NCBI GenBank assembly: GCA_020024105.1
Contig: JAHHUH010000008.1
Location: forward strand, 17,706 to 81,705
Direction of reading: 5' to 3'
Origin: Phascolarctobacterium sp.
GTDB lineage: Bacteria > Bacillota > Negativicutes > Acidaminococcales > Acidaminococcaceae
DNA length: 64,000 nucleotides
Shown here: positions 8,921-17,901 of the stretch, piece by piece
Position numbering within the stretch: the stretch's first letter is position 1
How the letters are laid out: each line of letters starts with the position of its first letter
Position numbers and translations under genes: made by a program
Notes under the pieces: model-generated
What the model saw: only the letters and a program-made list of their open reading frames with translations
What the model was told of the DNA's origin: nothing
Databases searched by the model: none

Positions 8921-9697
8921 TTATTTGCCGGTGAAGACCGGGTTACGTTTTTCTTTAAAAGCAGCAATGCCTTCCTTGCAGTCCGCAGTGCCCATTAGCA
9001 AGGCTTGGGTGGTTTCCTCAGTAGCCAAGACCTCATCCAGGGTCATAGCGGTGTTATTCAGATATTTTTTTATCAGACCGATGGAGAGCGGTGCACTCTT
9101 AGCTAGACGGGCAGCCATGGCATAAACAGCCTCTGCCAGCTCTTCTGCCGGGCAGACATGGTTAATCATACCAATTTTTTCAGCAGTAGCTACGTCAATT
9201 AAATCGGCGGTGAACATCAGCTCTTTAGCCTTATGTACGCCAACAGCCTTGGGTAGGAAATACAGGCCACCACAGTCAGGAATCAGGCCTACCTTGGAGA
9301 AGCTTTGGGCAAAACGTGCCTTATCCACTGCATAAACCAGGTCGCAGGCCAACATCAGGTTTACGCCTGCACCGGCAGTAACACCATTAACCATGGCAAT
9401 AAAAGGCTTTTCAATGGTGGTAATCCGCTTAGCAACATTGCCTACCCTGGCAATAAAGGCTTTTTTATCGGCAACATTATCAATGCTGTCCAGATAGGGT
9501 AAATCACCACCGGCACAAAAGGCCTTACCATTGCCGGTCAGAACGGCGCATTTTACCTCAGGGTCGGAGGCTACCTTGTCTAGAGCCTCGTGCAAACCGT
9601 TAATTAAGCCATCGTTCATAGAATTTAAGCTAGAGGGACGATTCATAGTGATTGTGGCAATATTGTTTTCCACTACGTACAAAACTGCATTTTCCAT
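8921..9697 (-). CDS. Enoyl-CoA hydratase/isomerase family (crotonase) protein
   Basis: Crotonase-fold enzyme acting on acyl-CoA thioesters. It has the oxyanion-hole segment NGKAFCAGGDLPYL, the second conserved block NGVTAGAGVNLMLACDLVYA and SFSKVGLIPDCGG, where catalytic acids usually sit (here the second Glu position reads Asp-Cys). At 258 residues it is a single-domain hydratase/isomerase; the exact reaction (hydration, isomerisation or ring opening) cannot be read from sequence. The ATG at 9697 follows GAGGAGTG; a GTG at 9706 is in frame. It is monocistronic, with its own promoter and terminator. Confidence 0.85.
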   Translation of the reverse strand: MENAVLYVVENNIATITMNRPSSLNSMNDGLINGLHEALDKVASDPEVKCAVLTGNGKAFCAGGDLPYLDSIDNVADKKAFIARVGNVAKRITTIEKPFIAMVNGVTAGAGVNLMLACDLVYAVDKARFAQSFSKVGLIPDCGGLYFLPKAVGVHKAKELMFTADLIDVATAEKIGMINHVCPAEELAEAVYAMAARLAKSAPLSIGLIKKYLNNTAMTLDEVLATEETTQALLMGTADCKEGIAAFKEKRNPVFTGK

Positions 9698-9733
9698 AAA
9701 TAACACTCCTCTTTATTAATAATTCGTACTATT

Positions 9734-9763
9734 ATTATACCAAGTCTGTTCTCTTTTTGCTAG
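9734..9763 (-). promoter_or_regulatory. Promoter of the crotonase gene (extended -10)
   Basis: On the minus strand TGGTATAAT (TATAAT at 9739-9734) gives an extended -10; the -35 (around TAGCAA) is weak. It lies about 37 bases upstream of the chosen ATG. Confidence 0.5.
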
Positions 9764-9767
9764 TAGC

Positions 9768-9811
9768 TAAAAAACCTCTTTTACCCATGCTGTTAATGGA
9801 TAAAAGAGGTT
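9768..9811 (-). terminator. codY terminator
   Basis: A long perfect-arm hairpin immediately after codY: AACCTCTTTT...AAAAGAGGTT, followed on the minus strand by a run of T. It ends the xerC-codY transcript. Confidence 0.88.
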
Positions 9812-9815
9812 ATGC

Positions 9816-10592
9816 TTATCGATGTTTATTTAATTCTTCAAAAACGAACTCATTATTAACACGGATATAGGTGCCCTTCATGCCCAGGGACCTGGTTTCG
9901 ATTAAGTTGGCACTTTCAAATTTACGTAGTGCATTGACGATGACGGAACGGGTAATCCCCACTCTATCAGCAATTTGGGAGGCTACCAGCAGGCCCTCGT
10001 TGCCGTCCAGCTCACCTAAAATGTTGACAATCGCTTCTAATTCGGAATAGGACAGAGTAGAAAAGGCAATCTGTACCATCATTCTCTTTCTTGTTTCAGC
10101 ATCGCGTTGGAACTCCTGGTCATGGAGAATCTGTACGCCGACAACGGTAGCCGCATATTCGCTTAGCAGAATATCGTTATCATCAAAGGTGCCCTCATAA
10201 TTAGCAATCAGCAGCGTACCTAAGCGCGCACCATTACCGTAAATGGGGATGATGCTGGTAAAATTATCAGCAAATTTACATTCTGCTGCCGGATTAATAC
10301 TGCAACAGGGGTCAGCATGCCTAATATTGGATTTGGTTTCTCTGATGGATAGCAGCATATCTACATAATCCTCCGGAAACTTCTGTTCCGCAATTACCAT
10401 ATCCTTGACTATATCGCAGGAATACTGGTCATTAAGGGAATATCCCTTTAAAGAGCCGTCAGTGCTAACGATAAAAATATTGGCACCGATAACGTCACGC
10501 AGTAATTCTGCAATGGAATAAAATTCCACGTTGCCGCTTTTCTGCAGCATTTTGTTGATTTTTCTTGTCTTTTCTAATAATGATTGTGTCAT
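9816..10592 (-). CDS. codY: GTP/branched-chain amino acid sensing repressor CodY
   Basis: Global nutritional regulator of Firmicutes that represses when GTP and branched-chain amino acids are abundant. The N-terminal GAF-like domain has the family pattern (KTRKINKMLQKSGN..., MLSIRETKSNIRH) and the C-terminal winged helix reads ASQIADRVGITRSVIVNALRK. Length 258 is standard. Downstream of xerC with a 36-base gap; in Bacillus-type clusters hslV and hslU lie between them but are absent here. Its presence with outer-membrane receptors supports a diderm Firmicute. Confidence 0.95.
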   Translation of the reverse strand: MTQSLLEKTRKINKMLQKSGNVEFYSIAELLRDVIGANIFIVSTDGSLKGYSLNDQYSCDIVKDMVIAEQKFPEDYVDMLLSIRETKSNIRHADPCCSINPAAECKFADNFTSIIPIYGNGARLGTLLIANYEGTFDDNDILLSEYAATVVGVQILHDQEFQRDAETRKRMMVQIAFSTLSYSELEAIVNILGELDGNEGLLVASQIADRVGITRSVIVNALRKFESANLIETRSLGMKGTYIRVNNEFVFEELNKHR

Positions 10593-10628
10593 ACACTTTA
10601 CCCTCCCAACTTTCTCTATGTTTATACG

Positions 10629-11537
10629 TTAAGCACGGGGATGATTCTTTTGGTAGATGTCGGCAATCCGTTCGGTAGTAACATGAGTGTAGATTTGCGT
10701 TGTAGATAGATTAGCATGTCCTAAAAGCTCCTGTACTACCCTTAAATCCGCTCCATGATTAAGCAGGTGAGTGGCAAAGGTATGCCTGATGGTATGGGGG
10801 CTGACCTGCTTGTGTAGGGCCAGCTGGGTAATATACTTATCCAAAATACGGCGCACACTTCTATCTGTCAAGACGCCACCACGATTATTGACAAGTAAGA
10901 AGTCATGCGCTTCTGCATGGTAACGGGTCATCAGCTGCTGCCTTAGAGGCAGGTAGGCTATGATGGCCCGACAGCAGGTGTTCCCCAGGGGAACCAGACG
11001 TTCCTTGTTGCCCTTACCAAGAAGAAAGACGTAGCGGTTTTCCAGGTCAATACGGGTCAATGTTAAACCGACTAATTCCGAAACGCGGCAGCCGGTAGCG
11101 TATAAAAGCTCCAGTGCTACGCGATCACGTAATCCTAAACGCTCCTTGGTCGGCAGGTCCAGCAATTCATTGATTTCGAATTCTTCCAAAAATACAGGCA
11201 ATTTTTTTTCCAACTTAGGGTTCCTTATTCTGACTAGGGGGCTATATTCCAGATAATTTTCGCGCACCATGAATTTAAAAAAGGAGCGTAAGGAGGAAAT
11301 ACGGCGAGCTACTGTTCTACGCGCATAGCTACGCTCGTTTAAAAAAGCCAGATAAGCTCTAATTTCTGCTACACCAACCTGTTGCCAATGGAGATCTGAC
11401 TGAAAGTTTTGGGAGAGAAAATCGGCAAAGCTCATAATATCTCTCTGATAGTTTGTTAAGGTATGACTGGAGGAGTTTTTTTCAACTTCAAGATAATTCA
11501 AAAATCTTTGTAAACAGCCATTTTCTAATCCGTTCAT
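10629..11537 (-). CDS. xerC: Tyrosine recombinase XerC
   Basis: Site-specific recombinase that with a partner resolves chromosome dimers at dif. The N-terminal SAM-like core-binding domain (SSHTLTNYQRDIMSF) is followed by the catalytic domain: TGCRVSELVGL (Arg I), GKGNKERLVPL (Lys), HTIRHTFATHLL (His/Arg), LGHANLSTTQIYTH (His/Trp position and the Tyr nucleophile). 302 residues is normal. It sits in the conserved trmFO-xerC-codY order and has its own promoter with a long leader. Confidence 0.93.
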   Translation of the reverse strand: MNGLENGCLQRFLNYLEVEKNSSSHTLTNYQRDIMSFADFLSQNFQSDLHWQQVGVAEIRAYLAFLNERSYARRTVARRISSLRSFFKFMVRENYLEYSPLVRIRNPKLEKKLPVFLEEFEINELLDLPTKERLGLRDRVALELLYATGCRVSELVGLTLTRIDLENRYVFLLGKGNKERLVPLGNTCCRAIIAYLPLRQQLMTRYHAEAHDFLLVNNRGGVLTDRSVRRILDKYITQLALHKQVSPHTIRHTFATHLLNHGADLRVVQELLGHANLSTTQIYTHVTTERIADIYQKNHPRA

Positions 11538-11581
11538 GCTAACTCCTCTTCAGGTCATAAAGCTATTTCAGTTTTTAGGAT

Positions 11582-11625
11582 ATGAAGAAAGTCAGTTCTC
11601 TTTGGAGAAGCTAACTTTCTGTATA
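11582..11625 (-). promoter_or_regulatory. Stem-loop in the xerC leader
   Basis: On the minus strand GAAAGTTAG-C-TTCTC pairs with GAGAA-CTGACTTTC around a CAAA loop, giving about 14 paired bases with one bulge. No T-run follows, so it is not a simple terminator. It lies in the 5' untranslated region, 45 bases before the xerC ATG, and could affect mRNA stability or translation. Confidence 0.5.
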
Positions 11626-11649
11626 AAAATTAATCTTTTATTAATTTTT

Positions 11650-11678
11650 ATCATACCACAAAAAACTATTCATGACAA
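11650..11678 (-). promoter_or_regulatory. xerC-codY promoter
   Basis: TTGTCA (11678-11673), 17-base spacer ending in TGG, TATGAT (11655-11650) on the minus strand. It lies between trmFO and xerC and gives a leader of about 105 bases. Confidence 0.7.
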
Positions 11679-11713
11679 GATAAACATATTGCTTTTTATA
11701 ATTACAAATAAAT

Positions 11714-13036
11714 CTAAATGTTATATTCTGTTTTTATTTTATCAAGTGCCTCCAGGCCACGCGCAGCCAGCAGGGCATTCTTTTCTTTTTTCTTGCGAAT
11801 ACGCTGTCCCAGGGGCGGAATGATACCAAAGTTGACATTCATGGGCTGGAATTCCTTGACAGCAGGATTGCTGACATAATTAGCCAGAGCACCATGTGCG
11901 GTTTCTGCCGGGAAGACTACGGGCGGCAGCTCTAATGCTGCACGGGCAGCCTGTAAGCCTGCCATTAGGCCGGAGGCTGCAGATTCTACATAGCCCTCTA
12001 CGCCGGTCATTTGTCCTGCGAAATAAAAACGCGGGTTGGTACGCAGGCAGAAGCGGTTATCCAGGAGCTGGGGAGAATTTAAATATGTATTTTTATGCAT
12101 TACGCCATAGCGGACAAATTCTGCATTTTCCAAGCCGGGAATCATACCGAAAACGCGTCTCTGCTCCGGCCATTTCAGATGGGTCTGGAAGCCGACGATG
12201 TTATAAAGGGAGGCGGCAGCATTATCCTGACGTAATTGAACTACGGCATAGGCCTCCTTACCGGTACGATGGTCCACCAGGCCTACCGGCTTTAAGGGGC
12301 CGAAGCGCATGGTGTCCTCACCACGGCTGGCCATCTCCTCAATGGGCATGCAGGCTTCAAAAAAGGCTTCCTTTTCAAAGTCCTTTACAGGCATTACCTC
12401 AGCTGTGCGCAGGGCTTCCCAAAAGGCCAGATATTCCTCCTTGGTTTCAAAGGGGCAGTTTAAATAGTCTGCGTCACCCTTGTCATAGCGGGAGGCACGG
12501 TAAACCTTGTCATAGTTAAGGGAATCCGCAGTAACAATGGGAGCTGCAGCATCATAGAAGTAAAAGTAGTCCTCATGGAGCAGGCCTTTAATATTGGCAA
12601 AAAGTGCATCGGAGGTCAAGGGGCCGCTGGCTACGACGACTGTACCCTCCAGTGCTTCTAAATCGGTTACCTCCTCATGTATAACACTTACTAGAGGATG
12701 GTTATTTATAATATCGGTAATGCTGGCAGAAAAGCCCTCCCTATCAACAGCCAGAGCACCACCGGCGGGAACCTGGTGGATATCGGCCTGTTGTATAATC
12801 AGGGAGCCGAGACGGCGCATTTCTTCCTTCAGGAGACCTACTGCATTTTCAATATTAGCTGCACGTAGGGAATTACTGCAGACCAACTCTGCGTAATTGT
12901 TGGTTTTATGGGCAGCGCTGCTTTTAACAGGACGCATTTCGTGGAGGATGACGGGAATACCGTATTTAATAATCTGCCAGGTGGCTTCACAGCCGGCTAA
13001 GCCTGCGCCGATAACATGAATGGGATTATGCTTCAC
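11714..13036 (-). CDS. trmFO: Methylenetetrahydrofolate-tRNA-(uracil-5-)-methyltransferase TrmFO
   Basis: Folate- and FAD-dependent enzyme making ribothymidine at tRNA position 54. The N-terminal FAD motif ([17 protein letters not shown]) is followed by the TrmFO/GidA-type [17 protein letters not shown], and the C-terminus has [19 protein letters not shown] and [10 protein letters not shown]. Length 440 matches. Its start overlaps the topA stop by 11 bases. Confidence 0.95.
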   Translation of the reverse strand: MKHNPIHVIGAGLAGCEATWQIIKYGIPVILHEMRPVKSSAAHKTNNYAELVCSNSLRAANIENAVGLLKEEMRRLGSLIIQQADIHQVPAGGALAVDREGFSASITDIINNHPLVSVIHEEVTDLEALEGTVVVASGPLTSDALFANIKGLLHEDYFYFYDAAAPIVTADSLNYDKVYRASRYDKGDADYLNCPFETKEEYLAFWEALRTAEVMPVKDFEKEAFFEACMPIEEMASRGEDTMRFGPLKPVGLVDHRTGKEAYAVVQLRQDNAAASLYNIVGFQTHLKWPEQRRVFGMIPGLENAEFVRYGVMHKNTYLNSPQLLDNRFCLRTNPRFYFAGQMTGVEGYVESAASGLMAGLQAARAALELPPVVFPAETAHGALANYVSNPAVKEFQPMNVNFGIIPPLGQRIRKKKEKNALLAARGLEALDKIKTEYNI

Positions 13037-15425
13037 TTTCTTTACTTACCTTTCTCGTAGTTTTAGGTTCAGCTGCTTTTTTCGTAGCAGCTTTAGTTGT
13101 TCTGGTAGTTTTCTTGGTTGTGGTAGAGGTTGTCTTTTTCGTCTTGGCAGCTGTCATCTTTTTAGTAGCTTTCCCGGCCGTAGTCTTTTTGGTGGTGGCT
13201 TTCTTTATAGTAGCCTTGGTCGTGGACTGAGCAGCAGCTTCCTTGACGGTAAGCTCAGCTGCCACTGCCAGTGCTTCGGAGACCTCGCTGGTCAGGGTAG
13301 CCGTAGTAACCTTTTTGGTGGTTTTCTTGACGGGCTTACCATTGGCACAGGCTTCATTGCTGCAGTAGAGCTTGACCTTGCCGTTGCGATCCAAATGCTC
13401 CAGCATGTAATGTCCGCAGAGGGGGCATTTTTCCTCCGTAGGCTTATCCCAGGAGGTGAAGGAGCATTCAGGGTAATGATTACAGCCGTAGAAGACTCTT
13501 CTGGTCTTGGTTTTTCTTTCAATAACATCTCCCCCACATAAGGGACATTTAACGCCGATTTTTTTCAGAATGGGCTTGGTATTACGACATTCGGGGAAGC
13601 CGGGGCAGGCTAAAAATTCGCCGAAGCGACCCTTGCGGATAACCATCATCCGTCCACATTTTTCGCAGGGAATGTCGGTTACCTGTACGGGGATTTCTAC
13701 TGCTTCTATTTCCTTATCCGCTACCTCCAGGTTTTGGGCAAAGGGTTCATAAAATTTGTGCAGAATTTCTTCCTTTTGCAATTTATTTTCAGCAATTTCA
13801 TCCAGCTCTTCTTCCAGCTCGGCAGAAAAAGGAATGTCAATTAGGTCTTTAAAATAGGTGGTCAGCATTTCAACGGTCATCTCACCTAAATCGGTTACAG
13901 AAAGCTTTTTGCCCTCCTTGGCAATATAACCGCGGGAAATGACGGTCTGGATAATGGGAGCATAGGTACTGGGACGACCAATCCCCTTTTCCTCCAGCTC
14001 CTTAACCAGGGTTGCTTCTGTATAATGGGCGGGTGGCTCGGTAAAATGCTGTTCAGCCGGTAAGAGCTTGTACAGGCTAAGGGCCGTTCCTGCCGGCAGG
14101 AAGGGTACTTCCTTCTCTTTTTCTGTTTCCGTATATTTGCCGTAAAGGTTTAGATAGCCGGCAAATTTGACAAGTGCGCCACTGGTCCGCAGCTGATAAT
14201 CACCTGCATTAATAAGCATGGTAGTAACCTCATAGACGGCGGGCGTCATCTGGCTGGCCAGGGCTCTTTTCCAGATTAATTCGTAGAGGCGCAGCTGGTC
14301 CCTGCTTAAATAGGGTTCCAGCTCTGCCGGGGTCCGCTGAATACTAGTGGGACGGATGGCTTCATGGGCGTCCTGGGCATTTTTCTTAGTTACAAAGCTG
14401 TTGGGCTTAGTCGGGCAATACTCCGGTCCCAGATGCTCCGTAATATACTGGCGCATTTCATCACGCGCGGTATCAGCAAAACGGACGGAGTCCGTTCTCA
14501 TATAGGTAATTAAGCCTACGGGAGCCTTGCCTACGGTAACTCCTTCGTAAAGCTGTTGAGCCAGCATCATGGTCTTTTTGGTGGAGAAGTTCAGCTTTTT
14601 ATTAGCCTCCTGCTGCAGGCTGGAGGTGGTAAAGGGTGCGGGAGCATTACGTCTTCTTTCCTTTTGGGCTGCTTCGCCGACGATAAATTCTGCCCTGCCG
14701 AGAGCTTCCTCCATGGCCTTGGCTTCTTCCACATTATGAATTTCCAGTTTTTTGCCCTGGTATTTGACTACCTCCGCTTCAAAGAGGGGCGGTAGATGGG
14801 TTTTATGAATAGCATCAGGGTGAGTTGCCTCCCTCAGCTTCGCTGCCAGGGTCCAGTATTCCTGGGGCTCAAATTCTGCAATTTCCTTGTCCCTGTCCGC
14901 AATAATCTTTACGGTTACGGACTGGACGCGTCCGGCACTAAGACCCTTACAGATTTTACGCCAGAGCAGAGGACTTAATTTATAACCGACGATGCGGTCG
15001 ATGATACGTCTCGCCTGTTGGGCATCCACCTTGTGTAAATTGATACCCTTGGGATGCTTGAGGGCATCCTTAACGGCGGTAGGTGTAATTTCGTTAAATT
15101 CAATACGGCATTTGCTTTCCGGGTCAATACCCAGAATGTAGGCTAAATGCCAGCTGATTGCCTCCCCTTCACGGTCCGGGTCAGTTGCGAGATAAACTTT
15201 ATCAGCTTTTTTTGCAAGGCCCTTTAATTCCTTAATCAGGTCGCCCTTGCCACGGATGTTAATGTATTTGGGCGCAAAGTCGTTATCCACGTCCACGCCG
15301 AAGGTGCTTTTGGGCAGGTCACGTAAATGGCCCATGGAGGCGCGTACGGTGTAATTCTTGCCCAGCATTTTTTCTATTGTTTTGGATTTAGTCGGAGATT
15401 CGACAATAACCAAATTATTCGTCAT
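13026..15425 (-). CDS. topA: DNA topoisomerase I with lysine/threonine-rich tail
   Basis: Type IA topoisomerase that relaxes negative supercoils. The TOPRIM domain shows [15 protein letters not shown] and [14 protein letters not shown], and the active-site Tyr lies in [10 protein letters not shown]. Three C-terminal zinc ribbons follow (CEKCG...CPGFPEC, CPLCG...CNHYPEC, CPLCG...CSNEAC). After the last ribbon come about 100 residues ending in an extremely basic, Lys/Thr/Ala-rich low-complexity segment, resembling histone H1-like tails; such basic tails occur in some TopA proteins and bind DNA. It is 799 residues long, between dprA (10-base gap) and trmFO. Confidence 0.95.
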   Translation of the reverse strand: MTNNLVIVESPTKSKTIEKMLGKNYTVRASMGHLRDLPKSTFGVDVDNDFAPKYINIRGKGDLIKELKGLAKKADKVYLATDPDREGEAISWHLAYILGIDPESKCRIEFNEITPTAVKDALKHPKGINLHKVDAQQARRIIDRIVGYKLSPLLWRKICKGLSAGRVQSVTVKIIADRDKEIAEFEPQEYWTLAAKLREATHPDAIHKTHLPPLFEAEVVKYQGKKLEIHNVEEAKAMEEALGRAEFIVGEAAQKERRRNAPAPFTTSSLQQEANKKLNFSTKKTMMLAQQLYEGVTVGKAPVGLITYMRTDSVRFADTARDEMRQYITEHLGPEYCPTKPNSFVTKKNAQDAHEAIRPTSIQRTPAELEPYLSRDQLRLYELIWKRALASQMTPAVYEVTTMLINAGDYQLRTSGALVKFAGYLNLYGKYTETEKEKEVPFLPAGTALSLYKLLPAEQHFTEPPAHYTEATLVKELEEKGIGRPSTYAPIIQTVISRGYIAKEGKKLSVTDLGEMTVEMLTTYFKDLIDIPFSAELEEELDEIAENKLQKEEILHKFYEPFAQNLEVADKEIEAVEIPVQVTDIPCEKCGRMMVIRKGRFGEFLACPGFPECRNTKPILKKIGVKCPLCGGDVIERKTKTRRVFYGCNHYPECSFTSWDKPTEEKCPLCGHYMLEHLDRNGKVKLYCSNEACANGKPVKKTTKKVTTATLTSEVSEALAVAAELTVKEAAAQSTTKATIKKATTKKTTAGKATKKMTAAKTKKTTSTTTKKTTRTTKAATKKAAEPKTTRKVSKESEA

Positions 15426-15435
15426 GATTTTCCCC

Positions 15436-16557
15436 CTACATACGGTAGTATCTTTGGGCTACATCCAGGTCCAGATAGCCCTCTATTTGTAAATTTAAAA
15501 GTTCCATGCTGATAGCGGCTAAATCCTCACCGCTTTGTACGGTCAGTTCCTCCAGCGTGAGAGGTCCCTGTGCCAGCAGATTGTATAGCTTCTGTCCTAG
15601 CTTGGACAGCTGTGGCTGTGGCTTAGGCTCTGCATAGGCATCCGGCAGATCGAAGATATTGGGCTGCAAGGGCTGACGTTGCTTGGCTAGATACCAGTTC
15701 TTAATGTCCTCGAATATCTCCTGAGGACCATCAATCAGCCTCGCACCATTTCGGATGAGGTCATGACAGCCAATACTCTTACCTTCAAAAATATTACCAG
15801 GCACGCAGTAGACCTCCCTACCTTCATCGGCGGCAATATGGGCTGTAATCAGAGCTCCGCTTTTGCGGGCAGCCTCGGCCACTATTACCCCACGGGCTAA
15901 GCCGACGATAATCCTGTTGCGGGCAGGAAAGTTTTGGGGTCTGGGACTGGTTCCGGGTGGGTATTCACTGATTACGGCACCTCTTTCACAAATTCTTTGG
16001 AAAAGCGCCTGATTATCCGGTGGATAGGCAATATCTATCCCACAGCCTAGAACGGCTACGGTAATACCATTTTCCTGTAAGCAACCCTTATGAGCAGCAG
16101 TATCAATTCCTCGGGCACCTCCGCTGATAACGGGAATATTTTCCTTGGCCAGGGAGCGGGCAAAGAATTCCGCTGCCCTCAGACCGTAATGGGAGGCTGC
16201 TCGGGAGCCGACAATGGCAATATTGTAGGGCTGCTGGGGAAGTATACCCTTAACATAGAGTATTAGGGGTGGATCGTTAATTTCTTTCAGGCTAGCAGGA
16301 TAGTCCTCGTCATAAATTGAAAGTAGTCTGACTCCATATTGACGACAGAAAACGGCTATTTTCTTGGGCAGGTCCAGCTGACGGGCATCAAGAAAACGGG
16401 TAATCCCCGTAGGCTTACAGAGTCCTGTCTGTAAGAGGGTCCTACCATCTGCTTCAAAAACCGCTTGTGCGCTACCTAACTGCTTAATCAACTGTGGTAG
16501 CTTAGTTCTTCCTAAACCAGGTACGGCACAGAGCGCCGCAAGATATAAAACGTCCAC
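15436..16557 (-). CDS. dprA: DNA processing protein DprA
   Basis: Loads RecA onto incoming single-stranded DNA during natural transformation. The Rossmann-like core shows IVGSRAASHYGLRAAE, ISGGARGIDTAAH and VLGCGIDIAYPP, with RNRIIVGLARGVIVAEAARKSGALITA and a C-terminal winged helix (DprA/Smf type). I place the start at the GTG at 16557 because AGAGGAG lies just upstream; a longer frame from an ATG at 16602 has no clear ribosome site. It heads dprA-topA-trmFO. Confidence 0.92.
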   Translation of the reverse strand: MDVLYLAALCAVPGLGRTKLPQLIKQLGSAQAVFEADGRTLLQTGLCKPTGITRFLDARQLDLPKKIAVFCRQYGVRLLSIYDEDYPASLKEINDPPLILYVKGILPQQPYNIAIVGSRAASHYGLRAAEFFARSLAKENIPVISGGARGIDTAAHKGCLQENGITVAVLGCGIDIAYPPDNQALFQRICERGAVISEYPPGTSPRPQNFPARNRIIVGLARGVIVAEAARKSGALITAHIAADEGREVYCVPGNIFEGKSIGCHDLIRNGARLIDGPQEIFEDIKNWYLAKQRQPLQPNIFDLPDAYAEPKPQPQLSKLGQKLYNLLAQGPLTLEELTVQSGEDLAAISMELLNLQIEGYLDLDVAQRYYRM

Positions 16558-16640
16558 GAATTCAACTCCTCTAAGTGATGTCGATTGCAAACATTTCTGC
16601 AAGCATGCATGAAAACTTCTTTTTTCTTCATATTATAGTC

Positions 16641-16669
16641 ATTATAGACAGGTTAATTATATCGGTCAA
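16641..16669 (-). promoter_or_regulatory. dprA-topA-trmFO promoter
   Basis: TTGACC (16669-16664), 17-base spacer, TATAAT (16646-16641) on the minus strand. Near-consensus sigma-70-type site whose -35 overlaps the stop codon of the preceding glycosyltransferase gene. Confidence 0.8.
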
Positions 16670-17781
16670 GTAAAACTTTGTTCGTCCAATGCTCGCAGCA
16701 TTTGCTCACAAATGGCCTGGGTGGCATGTTTTCTCGCTTCCTGTCTCGGGTCCTTTTCCGCTGCTGTGCCCGTTGTCAGAAGCTGGGCCGCCCGCTGTTG
16801 GATTTCCTGAGGAGTGTGCACGATATGCGCTCCATATTTTTCTGCCAGGAAAAGGGCATTCTTTTCCTCCTGGCCCGGTAGGGGCTTGTAAATGAAGAAG
16901 CTGAGACCGCTGGCCAGGGCTTCTGCCGCGGTCAGTCCACCTGCCTTGGAGATAAGGATATCTGCACCTAGCATCAGCTTGGGTACGAAATCAATAAAGC
17001 CGTAAACCGTTATCTGCTCGCCATACTGTTGGCGCAGCTGAGTGGCCAGCTCTTCGTTATTACCGGTGACGATGATCAGCTTGAGGGAGGGATTTTGCAG
17101 CTCCAGCAGGGAAGCAGCAATTTCTGCCATGGGCAGTAGGCCTTCCCCACCCCCCATAATCAGGCAGACCTTTTCTGTGGGCAGCCAATGGTATTTCCGG
17201 CGGACCTCCTCCCTGCTGTGCTCTGAAAAGGCCTGACGCAGAGGAATTCCCGTTGCTTGGCCGGAAGCATTCTGGGGCAGCAGGGGCAGCAGGGCCTCGT
17301 CTCCTAAAAAGTAGGTATCCACTCTAGGGCAGAGCCACCAGCGGTGAATGGTAAAATCGGTAACGACGACGCCTAGATAGATATCTGGACGATATTCTTT
17401 TTTATAGATACTGATGATACCGGCAGGGGTAGCGTGGGTAGCCAGCACAGCATCGGGATTAACTCCTTGAAGATAGCTTCGGCCTAGACGGGCTAAAAGC
17501 CTGTTTAGCAGCTCCCGCATCCAGAGAGAGCCGCTTTCCCGGTTACTCCATTTATAGCTTAATTCATAGAGCCAGGGGCAGTGTTTCAAAATCCACAGGT
17601 AGCTTTTTAAAAAGCCTGTTCCCAGAAAGCTGGGAAAGAAATCAAAAATATTTCCGTGGACGACTTTTACCTGGGGATTTTTTTGTAAATATTCCTGAAG
17701 TGCTTCTGCCGCTAGTCGATGTCCTGCACCAATGGGTGCGGAGAGCAACAGAATTGTAAATTTTTTGTGATTATTAAACAT
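16666..17781 (-). CDS. Glycosyltransferase, MGDG synthase/MurG-like family
   Basis: A GT28-type glycosyltransferase of the diacylglycerol glucosyltransferase/MGDG-synthase group. The N-terminus has LLLSAPIGAGHRLAAEAL (the MGDG-synthase N-domain GxGH signature), and the C-terminal half has IMGGGEGLLP, VYGFIDFVPKLMLGADILISKAGGLTAAEALASG, the nucleotide-sugar-binding site. The likely product is a glycolipid or cell-wall precursor; the acceptor is not predictable. The ATG at 17781 follows GGTGGA; a GTG three codons upstream is in frame. Transcribed divergently from pncB. Confidence 0.8.
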   Translation of the reverse strand: MFNNHKKFTILLLSAPIGAGHRLAAEALQEYLQKNPQVKVVHGNIFDFFPSFLGTGFLKSYLWILKHCPWLYELSYKWSNRESGSLWMRELLNRLLARLGRSYLQGVNPDAVLATHATPAGIISIYKKEYRPDIYLGVVVTDFTIHRWWLCPRVDTYFLGDEALLPLLPQNASGQATGIPLRQAFSEHSREEVRRKYHWLPTEKVCLIMGGGEGLLPMAEIAASLLELQNPSLKLIIVTGNNEELATQLRQQYGEQITVYGFIDFVPKLMLGADILISKAGGLTAAEALASGLSFFIYKPLPGQEEKNALFLAEKYGAHIVHTPQEIQQRAAQLLTTGTAAEKDPRQEARKHATQAICEQMLRALDEQSFT

Positions 17782-17816
17782 ATATTCCACCGTATAGTAA
17801 AGTTTTAGAAAAATAC

Positions 17817-17863
17817 TTGAATATCAAACGTTATTATTGTATCATATTCTTAATGTATTTCAA
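17817..17863. promoter_or_regulatory. Overlapping divergent promoters
   Basis: Plus strand: TTGAAT (17817-17822), 17 bases, TATCAT (17840-17845), driving pncB. Minus strand: TTGAAA (17863-17858), 16 bases, TACAAT (17841-17836), driving the glycosyltransferase. The two -10 elements share bases, so the polymerases should exclude each other. Confidence 0.65.
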
Positions 17864-17901
17864 TATTGATTATTTCATTGATTGTTTTGGAGGCATAAAG
17901 A

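Noticed and set aside
11896-12519. 207-residue plus-strand frame inside trmFO
   Set aside because: Antisense shadow of trmFO with no recognisable domain.
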